Below are positions 1 through 6,844 of a stretch of 39,875 nt of DNA, one piece after another (the stretch's first letter is position 1; the number at the start of each line of letters is the position of its first letter). Location: positions 1 to 39,875 of the forward strand of contig JBBRVU010000016.1 in assembly GCA_038246575.1 (NCBI GenBank), read 5' to 3'. This stretch comes from JACCUZ01 sp038246575. Its GTDB lineage: Bacteria; Actinomycetota; Actinomycetes; JACCUZ01. The position numbers were made by a program, and so were the translations under genes. The notes beneath the pieces were generated by a model, which searched no databases, was not told the DNA's origin, and saw only the letters and a program-made list of their open reading frames with translations.

Positions 1-1862
1 CCCTGCTCGACGGCGTCCTCGTGGCCGACGACGACGAGGTCCGCTTCGCCCATCCGATCCTCGCCGCGGCCGCCTACGAGCGGCTCGGGCCGGCGCGGCG
101 GCGCGCGCTGCACGCCAGGGCGGCCGGCGCGTGTCCTGGTCTCGAGGAGCGGGCCCGGCATCTTGCCCTGTCCGCGGACGGTCCGGACGCGGAGGTGGCC
201 CAGCTGATCGAGGGCGCGGCTCGACTGGCCGGCTCGCGCGGCGCACCCGACGCGGCCGCAGACCTGGCTGAGCACGCCGTGCGGTTGACCCCGGACCTCG
301 ACGAGTCGGCCAGCCTGCGTCGGCTGGCCGACCTTGCTGACTACCGCCTCGTCGGCGGCGACGAAACGGCTGCTCGCGCGGCGGTCGAGCAGGTCCTCGC
401 CGGTGGGGCGGCGGGCGCCGTTCGGGTACGAGCCCTCGTGCTCACCGCGCTGTTCGCTCCGGACGCACGGACCGCCGTGTCCCAGCTCGAGCTGGCCAGC
501 AGCGAACCAATGGACGACCCGCTCCTCGCCGCCCGCACCCTGACCCAGCTGGCGTGGCAACGTGGCGCTTGGCTCGGCGACATCTCCGCTGCGTATGCCG
601 AGTCCGTAGCCGCCGTCGCACTCGCCGAGCGCCTCGACGACCCGCCGGTGCGGGTGTCGACGCTCACCACGGCCGGCCTGCTCGGGACCTTCGCCGGTGA
701 CCCGCAGGCCGAGATGCACTTTCAGCGGGCCCTGGACCTGGTCGGCGATCTGGAACGGCCGGCGGGGGACCATACGCCGCGCGTCGCCTACGCCCACGTC
801 TGCTGGTGGCGCGGTGACTGGGCGACGGCAGCCGCCCTGCTGGACGCCGAGCGCGGGGCCGCTGACCGCCGGGGTGACGAGGGGTTGCTCACGCAGCTGG
901 ACATCTTCGGCGCGGACCTCGCGATCCGCCGCGGCCAGTGGGACGTGGCGGACAAGCTGCTGGGGACCGCCCTCGGCGAGGCACGGGACTACTGGCGGGT
1001 GATCGCCCTGGTCCGTCGCGCCATCCTGCGCGGTCGCCGTGGCAACCCGGCGGCCGCCGAGGATGCCGACGAGATCGCCGCAACGCCGTTCGCCGCGTCC
1101 GATCCGGTCATCGCGGCGGCCGCCGACTTCGCCCGCGGGCTCTTGCTCGCTGGCGAGGGCGGGACGGCGGCCGGTGACGCAGGTGCAGCCGCCGAGCTGA
1201 TGCTGCGGTTGCCTCTGGCCGCCGCCGCCACCAGCGGACGGGCCCTGGAGTACGCAGCCCTCGTCCCGGAGACGGTCGGCGCCCTCGTCGAGGCGGGCAG
1301 ATCGCCCGACGCCAGGTCGCTGCTGGGCGATTTCGAGGTGCGCAGTGATCAGCTGGGCGACTGGGGCGCGGCTGCGCTCGACCTGTGCCGTGGCCTGGTG
1401 CACGGCGGGGACGGCGACAGCGCCGCGGCGCTCGCGGCGCTCACCCGGGCGCGGGCCGCCTTCGCCGCGCTCGACGCCCCGTGGGAGATCGGCCTGTCAC
1501 TGCTGGCCGAGGGCCGCACCTTGCGCCGGCTCGGACGCCGGCGGGACGCAGGCGTCCTGCTCGACCAGGCGGCCGACAGGTTCGCCCGACTCGGCGCCGA
1601 ACCGGCCCGGCGGCGCGCGCTCGACGAGCTGGCTCGGGCCCGGCCCCGGCCGCGTCAGGACAGCGCGCCGACCGCGGCCGAGCGGCGGGTGGCCACGCTT
1701 GTCAGCTCCGGTCTGAGCAACCGGGAGGTCGCCGCGCGGCTGTCCACCTCGGTGGCCACGGTCGAGGCCCACCTGACCCGCATCTACAGCAAGCTGGGGG
1801 TGCGGTCGCGAACCCAGCTCGCTCGGCTGGTGGCGGAGGGCCGGCTCGACCTCGACCGCTGA
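1..1862 (+). CDS. LuxR-family (LAL-type) transcriptional regulator, 3' part
   Basis: The frame is open from the first complete codon (base 3), so the gene starts upstream of the window; the GTG at 21 is only an internal valine. The first visible residues (FAHPILAAAAYERL) match the region after the ATPase domain of large ATP-binding LuxR (LAL) regulators. About 520 residues of alanine- and arginine-rich helical repeats follow, as expected for a TPR-like sensor region. The last 60 residues are a LuxR helix-turn-helix with AERRVATLVSSGLSNREVA, recognition helix STSVATVEAHLTRIY and KLGVRSRTQLARLV. The Walker motifs lie outside the window. The inducer is unknown. It stands 62 bp upstream of a small gene and deoC on the same strand, so control of deoxyribose catabolism is a reasonable guess but not shown. 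Confidence 0.9.
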   Translation, partial: LLDGVLVADDDEVRFAHPILAAAAYERLGPARRRALHARAAGACPGLEERARHLALSADGPDAEVAQLIEGAARLAGSRGAPDAAADLAEHAVRLTPDLDESASLRRLADLADYRLVGGDETAARAAVEQVLAGGAAGAVRVRALVLTALFAPDARTAVSQLELASSEPMDDPLLAARTLTQLAWQRGAWLGDISAAYAESVAAVALAERLDDPPVRVSTLTTAGLLGTFAGDPQAEMHFQRALDLVGDLERPAGDHTPRVAYAHVCWWRGDWATAAALLDAERGAADRRGDEGLLTQLDIFGADLAIRRGQWDVADKLLGTALGEARDYWRVIALVRRAILRGRRGNPAAAEDADEIAATPFAASDPVIAAAADFARGLLLAGEGGTAAGDAGAAAELMLRLPLAAAATSGRALEYAALVPETVGALVEAGRSPDARSLLGDFEVRSDQLGDWGAAALDLCRGLVHGGDGDSAAALAALTRARAAFAALDAPWEIGLSLLAEGRTLRRLGRRRDAGVLLDQAADRFARLGAEPARRRALDELARARPRPRQDSAPTAAERRVATLVSSGLSNREVAARLSTSVATVEAHLTRIYSKLGVRSRTQLARLVAEGRLDLDR

Positions 1863-1911
1863 CGGGCGAAGTGTCGGGGTTTCCGGGACGCGGCAGCGAC
1901 CGGACGGGTCC

Positions 1912-1927
1912 TAGCGTCGGGGCCGTG
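1912..1927 (+). promoter_or_regulatory. Putative leaderless promoter of the DUF4242-like gene
   Basis: A TAGCGT hexamer at 1912-1917 lies exactly 7 nt before the GTG at 1925. That places the expected transcription start on or next to the start codon. No convincing -35 element or Shine-Dalgarno is present. The same spacing occurs before deoC, the M20 gene, the mutase gene and the GH42 gene. Confidence 0.45.
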
Positions 1928-2230
1928 GCAGCCGGTGGCGCGACGACGTACCTCGTGGAGAGCTACCATCCCGGGCTCGACCGGGTTGGCGCCGCAACCA
2001 TCGACGGTCGGCTGCGGGCCGTGGTCGACGGCCTGCGCGCGGAGGGGGTCGACGTGATCTGGTCCGGCTCGCTGGCGATCCTTGCGGAGGAGACGTACTC
2101 GTACCTGCTGACCTGCACGGATGTCACGTCCGTGAGCACCGTGAGCAGTCGGACCGGCCTGTCTGCCGGCCATGTCGTCGAAGTGCTGCTGGCTCCGCTG
2201 TCGTTAGGCCCGACTGCCCTGCGCGCGTAG
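1925..2230 (+). CDS. Small DUF4242-like (ferredoxin-fold) protein
   Basis: A 101-residue protein starting at GTG 1925. It opens TYLVESYHPGLD and has an alternating strand/helix pattern: a helix around RLRAVVDGLRAEG, a strand WSGSLAI, the acidic turn AEETYSYLL and a helix at the VSTVSSRTGL segment. This is the layout of DUF4242 small proteins, often found beside regulators in Actinomycetota; some members bind nickel, but the usual histidines are not evident here. The frame is also open further back, through the 3' end of the LuxR gene, and a GTG at 1871 is an alternative start. I chose 1925 because of the 7-nt spaced -10 hexamer and because protein-like sequence begins there. Its TAG stop is also the first half of the deoC -10 hexamer. 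Function unknown. Confidence 0.6.
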   Translation: MAAGGATTYLVESYHPGLDRVGAATIDGRLRAVVDGLRAEGVDVIWSGSLAILAEETYSYLLTCTDVTSVSTVSSRTGLSAGHVVEVLLAPLSLGPTALRA

Positions 2231-2243
2231 ACTCGCCCGGGTG
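2228..2243 (+). promoter_or_regulatory. Putative leaderless promoter of deoC
   Basis: TAGACT at 2228-2233 is followed by 7 nt and then the GTG of deoC at 2241. The TAG is simultaneously the stop codon of the preceding small gene. There is no Shine-Dalgarno before deoC, which supports a leaderless mRNA. A weak TTAGGC lies about 18 bp upstream as a possible -35. Confidence 0.5.
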
Positions 2244-3218
2244 ACAACGACCGCTTCCCCTCCGGTCGAGCGCGGGTCCGCGAGCCCGGACCTGTCCGAC
2301 ATCACGGCTTCCGACGCCTCGTTGCGCCGGTTCTTGCACGGGCTCCCCGGGGTGGATCAGGTCGGCGCGGAGGCGCGCGCGGCGATGTTGTCGACGCGGT
2401 CGATCAAGACCACGGCGAAGGCGTGGGCGATCGATCTGGCGATCTCGATGATCGACCTGACCACGCTGGAGGGGTCGGACACCGCGGGCAAGGTGCGGGC
2501 GCTGTGCGCGAAGGCTATGCGCCCGGACCCGGCGGAGCCGGCGACTCCTCGGGTCGCGGCGGTGTGCGTCTACCCGGACATGGTGGCGATCGCGGTCGAT
2601 GCGCTGGGTGGGAGTGGGGTGCACGTGGCGAGCGTCGCCACGGCGTTCCCCAGCGGCCGGTCCAGCCTGGAGGTGAAGCTGTCCGACACCCGCTCTGCGG
2701 TCGCGGCCGGTGCCGACGAGATCGACATGGTGATCGACCGCGGCGCGTTCCTGTCCGGGCGCTACCTGGATGTCTATGACGAGATCGTGGCCGTTCGTGG
2801 GGCGTGCGGTGACGCGCACCTGAAGGTGATCCTGGAGACCGGGGAGCTGGTGACCTATGACAACGTGCGCCGCGCGTCGTGGCTGGCGATGCTGGCCGGT
2901 GGGCACTTCATCAAGACCTCGACGGGCAAGATCGCGCCGGCTGCCACGCTCCCGGTGACCCTGGTCATGCTCGAGGCGGTGCGGGACTTCCGCGACGCGA
3001 CCGGTCGCCAGGTCGGGGTCAAGCCGGCCGGGGGGATCCGCACCACCAAGGACGCGGTCAAGAACCTGGTGCTGGTCAACGAGACCGCCGGTGATGACTG
3101 GCTGGACGCGGACTGGTTCCGGATCGGCGCGTCCAGCCTGCTCAACGACCTGCTGATGCAGCGCACGAAGATCGCCACCGGCCGCTACAGCGGCCCCGAC
3201 TACTTCACCCTCGACTAG
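2241..3218 (+). CDS. deoC: Deoxyribose-phosphate aldolase
   Basis: 325 residues. Cleaves 2-deoxy-D-ribose-5-phosphate to D-glyceraldehyde-3-phosphate and acetaldehyde, the last committed step of deoxynucleoside breakdown in the cytosol. Family motifs are clear: VCVYPDMVAIA, the acidic DEIDMVIDRGAF, LKVILETGEL, the Schiff-base region FIKTSTGK with the likely catalytic Lys225, and GVKPAGGIRTTKDA with the second conserved Lys261. About 20 N-terminal residues before DASLRRFL look unstructured; the protein belongs to the longer DeoC form rather than the roughly 220-residue form. The start is the GTG 7 nt after TAGACT. Two aldehyde dehydrogenase genes follow 19 bp downstream and would handle the acetaldehyde. 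deoA and cdd, which feed it, lie about 6 kb away on the other strand. Confidence 0.96.
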   Translation: MTTTASPPVERGSASPDLSDITASDASLRRFLHGLPGVDQVGAEARAAMLSTRSIKTTAKAWAIDLAISMIDLTTLEGSDTAGKVRALCAKAMRPDPAEPATPRVAAVCVYPDMVAIAVDALGGSGVHVASVATAFPSGRSSLEVKLSDTRSAVAAGADEIDMVIDRGAFLSGRYLDVYDEIVAVRGACGDAHLKVILETGELVTYDNVRRASWLAMLAGGHFIKTSTGKIAPAATLPVTLVMLEAVRDFRDATGRQVGVKPAGGIRTTKDAVKNLVLVNETAGDDWLDADWFRIGASSLLNDLLMQRTKIATGRYSGPDYFTLD

Positions 3219-3237
3219 CAGAGGCCGGCGAGATCCT

Positions 3238-4680
3238 GTGACACCGAAGAAGTTCGACTACGCCCCGGCCCCGGAGTCGCGGGCGATCCTGGACCTGAAG
3301 CCGTCCTACGGGCTGTTCATCAACGGGGAGTTCGTCGACCCGATCGACGGGCACGCGTTCAAGACCGTCAGCCCGGCGACGGAGGAGGTCCTCGCCGAGG
3401 TCACCGACGCCGGGTCCGCCGACGTGGACCGCGCGGTCGCCGCGGCGCGCAAGGCCTACGACAAGGTGTGGTCCAGGCTGGCCGCGCGCGAGCGCGGCAA
3501 GTACCTGTTCCGGATCGCGCGCATCCTGCAGGAGCGGGCTCGTGAGCTGGCGGTGTGCGAGTCGCTGGACAACGGCAAGCCGATCCGCGAGTCGCGCGAC
3601 GTGGACATCCCGCTGGTCGCGGCGTGGTTCTTCCACTACGCAGGGTGGGCCGACAAGCTCGACCATGCCGGCTACGGCCGCGATCCGCGGCCGCTGGGTG
3701 TCGCGGGTCAGGTGATCCCGTGGAACTTCCCGCTGCTGATGCTGGCCTGGAAGGTCGCGCCGGCGTTGGCCTGCGGGAACACGGTGGTGCTCAAGCCCGC
3801 CGAGACGACACCGCTGACGGCGCTGTTGTTCGCCGAGATCTGCCAGCAGGCCGACCTGCCTCCGGGCGTGGTCAACATCCTCACCGGCGCGGGCGAGACG
3901 GGGCGGGCGCTGGTCGAGCACCCCGGTGTCGACAAGGTCGCGTTCACCGGCTCGACCGAGGTCGGGAAGATGATCGCCCGCTCGACCGCGGGCACCCGCA
4001 AGAAGGTCACCCTCGAGCTGGGCGGCAAGGCCGCGAACATCGTGTTCGACGACGCGCCGGTCGACCAGGCCGTCGAGGGCATCGTCAACGGCATCTTCTT
4101 CAACCAGGGCCACGTGTGCTGCGCCGGGTCACGGCTGCTCGTGCAGGAGTCGGCCTACGACGAGGTGCTGTCCTCGCTCAAGCGGCGCCTGGGCACGCTG
4201 CGCCTGGGCGACCCGCTGGACAAGAACACCGACATCGGCGCCATCAACTCCGCCGAGCAGCTCACCCGGATCCGCGAGCTCTCCGCGGTCGGGGACGCCG
4301 AGGGCGCGGACCGCTGGTCGCCGCCGTGCGAGCTGCCGGACAAGGGGTTCTGGTTCCCCCCGACGGTGTTCACCGGCGTCAGCCAGGCGCACCGGATCGC
4401 CCGCGAGGAGATCTTCGGCCCGGTGCTGTCGGTGCTGACCTTCCGCACCCCGGCCGAGGCTGTCGAGAAGGCGAACAACACCCCGTACGGGCTCTCGGCG
4501 GGAGTCTGGACCGACAAGGGCTCGCGCATCCTGTGGATGGCGGGCCAGCTGCGCGCCGGTGTGGTGTGGGCCAACACGTTCAACCGCTTCGACCCGGCCT
4601 CGCCCTTCGGCGGCTACAAGGAGTCGGGCTACGGCCGCGAGGGCGGCCGGCACGGGCTGGAGGCCTACCTCGATGTCTGA
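3238..4680 (+). CDS. Aldehyde dehydrogenase, catalytic (ALDH16 N-domain-like)
   Basis: 480 residues, NAD(P)+-dependent aldehyde dehydrogenase of full family length. Visible motifs are the cofactor-binding PWNFPLLMLAWKVAPAL, LKPAETTPLTAL, FTGSTEVGK, the general-base LELGGK and the catalytic segment NQGHVCCAGSR with Cys294 as nucleophile (His replaces the usual Gln/Glu two positions before it). EEIFGPVLSVL and SPFGGYKESGYGRE are present near the C-terminus. Start GTG follows a modest GGCGAG Shine-Dalgarno. It sits directly after deoC, so the acetaldehyde released by DeoC is its probable substrate (inference). Its last 8 bases overlap the start of the next gene. Compared with two-domain ALDH16 enzymes it corresponds to the whole N-terminal catalytic half. 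Confidence 0.93.
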   Translation: MTPKKFDYAPAPESRAILDLKPSYGLFINGEFVDPIDGHAFKTVSPATEEVLAEVTDAGSADVDRAVAAARKAYDKVWSRLAARERGKYLFRIARILQERARELAVCESLDNGKPIRESRDVDIPLVAAWFFHYAGWADKLDHAGYGRDPRPLGVAGQVIPWNFPLLMLAWKVAPALACGNTVVLKPAETTPLTALLFAEICQQADLPPGVVNILTGAGETGRALVEHPGVDKVAFTGSTEVGKMIARSTAGTRKKVTLELGGKAANIVFDDAPVDQAVEGIVNGIFFNQGHVCCAGSRLLVQESAYDEVLSSLKRRLGTLRLGDPLDKNTDIGAINSAEQLTRIRELSAVGDAEGADRWSPPCELPDKGFWFPPTVFTGVSQAHRIAREEIFGPVLSVLTFRTPAEAVEKANNTPYGLSAGVWTDKGSRILWMAGQLRAGVVWANTFNRFDPASPFGGYKESGYGREGGRHGLEAYLDV

Positions 4681-5533
4681 GCGACTGGACGTGCGCAAGA
4701 CGTACAAGCTGTTCATCGGCGGGAAGTTCCCGCGCTCGGAGTCCGGACGCTCCTACGAGGTCACCGACCGCAAGGACCGCTTCGTCGCCAACGCCGCGAT
4801 GGCCTCCCGCAAGGACGCCCGCGACGCGGTCGTCGCCGCGCGCAAGGCGTTCGGGGGCTGGTCGGGTGCCACCGCTTACAACCGTGGTCAGGTGCTCTAC
4901 CGGGTCGCCGAGCTGCTCGAAGGCCGCCGCGACCAGTTCGTCGCCGAGATCGCCGCCGGCGAAGGCCTGACCGCGGCCAAGGCGCGCGCCGCTGTCGAGG
5001 CCGCGATCGACCGCTGGGTCTGGTACGCCGGATGGTCGGACAAGGTGATGCAGGTGCACGGCTCGGCCAACCCGGTCTCGGGCCCGTACTTCGACTTCTC
5101 GATCCCCGAGCCCACCGGTGTCGTGGCCGTCCTGGCCCCCCAGGAGTCCTCACTTCTCGGCCTGGTCTCGGTCCTCGCGCCCGCTGTGGTCACCGGAAAC
5201 ACCGTGGTCGTGCTGGCCAGCGAGCTGCGTCCGCTCCCGGCGGTGACGCTCTCCGAGGTGCTCGCCACCTCCGACGTCCCCGGCGGCGTCGTGAACATCC
5301 TCACCGGGCGCACCGACGAGGTCGCACCGTGGCTGGCCTCGCACATGGATGTCAACGCCATCGACCTCGCCGGCGCCAGCGAGACCTCGGCCACCGACCT
5401 CCAGATCGCCGCCGCCGACAACCTCAAGCGGGTGCTGCGCCCGCAAGCGACCAACTGGACGCTCACCCCCGGGCCGGAGCGGATGTTCGCCCACCTCGAG
5501 ACCAAGACCGTCTGGCACCCCATCGGCGTCTGA
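4673..5533 (+). CDS. Non-catalytic half aldehyde dehydrogenase (ALDH16 C-domain-like)
   Basis: 286 residues from ATG 4673, which lies inside the last codons of the upstream ALDH; GGAGG at 4659-4663 is a good Shine-Dalgarno 9 nt before it. It starts like a normal ALDH (YKLFIGGKFPRSESG) and keeps the fold through VVAVLAPQESSLLGL, VVTGNTVVVLAS and GGVVNILTGRTDEV. It then stops after only a remnant of the cofactor region (IDLAGASET). There is no LELGGK motif, no catalytic segment and not one cysteine in the protein, so it cannot be an active dehydrogenase alone. The ending LETKTVWHPIGV is not a usual ALDH C-terminus. Length and order match the second, inactive domain of ALDH16 proteins, suggesting a structural partner of the upstream enzyme. 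The frame is open to 4559, but those residues merely overlap the first ALDH. Confidence 0.85.
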   Translation: MSERLDVRKTYKLFIGGKFPRSESGRSYEVTDRKDRFVANAAMASRKDARDAVVAARKAFGGWSGATAYNRGQVLYRVAELLEGRRDQFVAEIAAGEGLTAAKARAAVEAAIDRWVWYAGWSDKVMQVHGSANPVSGPYFDFSIPEPTGVVAVLAPQESSLLGLVSVLAPAVVTGNTVVVLASELRPLPAVTLSEVLATSDVPGGVVNILTGRTDEVAPWLASHMDVNAIDLAGASETSATDLQIAAADNLKRVLRPQATNWTLTPGPERMFAHLETKTVWHPIGV

Positions 5534-5549
5534 CGGCGCGACGTTCTCG

Positions 5550-6431
5550 CTAGCCTCCGTCCGCGGCCCAGCCACGGCCGAGCTCCGCACAGACCTCGGC
5601 GGCGAGCTCGATGAAGCGTTCGACGCTCGAGGGCAGCTGCCGGTCCGCGTGCCAGACCAGCGCCAGGTTCCGCGCCGGCAGACCGGTCACGTCGGGGATG
5701 ACCGCGATCTCCGGGTCGTCCTCATCGACAGTGAGCCGCGGCATGAGGGCGTAGCCGAGCCCCGCCGCGACGAAGCCCTGGATGGTCGGGTTGTCGTTGG
5801 AGCGGAACACGAAGCTGGGGTCCAGGCCGGTCCGGCGCAGGTAGTAGAGGAGGTCCTCGAACTCCCGGGGGTCACTGAAGCCGATCAGCGGCAGCCTCGC
5901 GGCCGCGCGCAGGCTGATCGAGGCGTCACCGGCCTCGGGCGCGTCCGCCGGCGCCACCAGGACGTAGGGGTCGTCGAGCACGCGGCGCACCGCGAACGGA
6001 CCGTCCGGCAGCGGCAGCGGTGCGAACGACAGGTCGAAGCGGCCGTCCTCGACCGCGTCGACGAGCTCGGAAAGGTCCCAGATCTCCTGGGGTACGAGCT
6101 CGATGCCGGGTCGTTCCTGCCGGAAGCTGCGGATCAGCCGGGGCAGCACCTTGGTCCCGATGCTCTGCATGGTGCCGACCCGCAGTGCCCCCTTCTCCCC
6201 CGCCAACACGGCGGCGACGTCGGCCTGGGCGGCGTGGAGCCGGGCGACGACCGCCCGGGCGTGCCCGACGAGCACCTCGCCGAGCGAGGTCAGCCGGACG
6301 TGTCGCGGCCCACCCGGGCGATCGAACAAGGCTGCGCCGACCGAGCGCTCCAGGGACGCGATCTGCTGACTGACAGCCGACTGGGTGTAGCCCAGCTCGC
6401 CTGCCGCTCCGCTGAAGGTCCCGGTGTCCAC
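5550..6431 (-). CDS. LysR-family transcriptional regulator (N-terminus uncertain)
   Basis: A LysR regulator: winged helix-turn-helix with GAAGELGYTQSAVSQQIASLERSVG, then LFDRPGGPRHVRLTSLGEVL and a periplasmic-binding-like effector domain from GALRVGTMQSIGTKVLP to the end. The first possible ATG/GTG/TTG in this frame is the GTG at 6431, giving 293 residues starting MDTGTFSG. That start removes helix 1 of the DNA-binding domain. The missing helix is nevertheless encoded in frame just upstream (WDTKQLAALLAV, about 6432-6467), but no canonical start precedes it before the in-frame stop near 6555. The gene is therefore translated from a rare start, truncated, or affected by a one-base indel. It converges on the ALDH genes with a 16-bp gap and diverges from the zinc-ribbon gene. 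Target and effector unknown. Confidence 0.85.
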   Translation of the reverse strand: MDTGTFSGAAGELGYTQSAVSQQIASLERSVGAALFDRPGGPRHVRLTSLGEVLVGHARAVVARLHAAQADVAAVLAGEKGALRVGTMQSIGTKVLPRLIRSFRQERPGIELVPQEIWDLSELVDAVEDGRFDLSFAPLPLPDGPFAVRRVLDDPYVLVAPADAPEAGDASISLRAAARLPLIGFSDPREFEDLLYYLRRTGLDPSFVFRSNDNPTIQGFVAAGLGYALMPRLTVDEDDPEIAVIPDVTGLPARNLALVWHADRQLPSSVERFIELAAEVCAELGRGWAADGG

Positions 6432-6542
6432 GACCGCGAGCAGGGCAGCCAGCTGTTTCGTGTCCCAGCTCGGCCCGTACGGGCGGCTGTCACGAGGTGG
6501 ATGTTCATAAGTAAAACTGATGGTGTCTCCCCGGAACTGTGG

Positions 6543-6581
6543 TTGGACTAATCATGCCACGGTGCCGACCATAGAGACATG
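6543..6581 (+). promoter_or_regulatory. Putative leaderless promoter of the zinc-ribbon gene
   Basis: TTGGAC (6543-6548), an 18-bp spacer and GACCAT (6567-6572) precede the ATG at 6579 by 6 nt. No Shine-Dalgarno is visible. The 147-bp LysR/zinc-ribbon intergenic region is locally AT-rich (around 6510-6525), where a LysR protein could bind, but no clean T-N11-A palindrome stands out. Confidence 0.35.
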
Positions 6582-6785
6582 TTCCTCACCGACTGCCAGA
6601 CGTGCGGCCGGCGCGACCTGCGCGGCGCACGTTCCATCGAGATGCTCGTCAACACCGACGGCGGCGCCGTCCTGGTCTACTCCTGCACCAAGTGCGGGAC
6701 GACGAACGCGCTCCACCCGGCCACCGCCACGCCTGCGGTGGCCACCGAGCACGTCCCCGCGAAGGGTGACCTGGTCGCTGCCTGA
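6579..6785 (+). CDS. Zinc-ribbon miniprotein, unknown function
   Basis: 68 residues. Two CxxC knuckles, Cys6/Cys9 (DCQTCG) and Cys36/Cys39 (YSCTKCGTTN), separated by a strand-rich stretch (SIEMLVNTDGGAVLVY), form a typical small zinc ribbon. The last 25 residues (Pro/Ala/Thr-rich) look disordered. Coding character is good: G/C at nearly all third positions and a strong terminator right after the stop. I do not recognise a named family; such proteins can be nucleic-acid or protein-interaction modules. It is divergent from the LysR gene, so that regulator might control it (inference from position only). Confidence 0.7.
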   Translation: MFLTDCQTCGRRDLRGARSIEMLVNTDGGAVLVYSCTKCGTTNALHPATATPAVATEHVPAKGDLVAA

Positions 6786-6805
6786 CCCGTCTGTCAGACG
6801 ACACC

Positions 6806-6836
6806 CGGCGCCGGACCCCTCTGGGGTCCGGCGCCG
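6806..6836. terminator. Bidirectional intrinsic terminator
   Basis: A perfect 14-bp GC-rich stem (CGGCGCCGGACCCC / GGGGTCCGGCGCCG) with a 3-nt TCT loop lies between the converging zinc-ribbon and add genes. There is no long T run, as usual for high-GC Actinomycetota, but the position and stem strength make termination in both directions very likely. Confidence 0.85.
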
Positions 6837-6844
6837 TTGCTTGG

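Noticed and set aside
1385..1924. Upstream extension of the DUF4242-like gene inside the LuxR gene
   Set aside because: The extension is Arg/Gly/Ala-rich out-of-frame reading of the LuxR C-terminus; protein-like sequence begins only at about 1925.
4665..4685. Programmed frameshift joining the two ALDH genes into one protein
   Set aside because: No slippery sequence is evident, and a good Shine-Dalgarno plus ATG at the overlap explains translation of the second gene by coupling.
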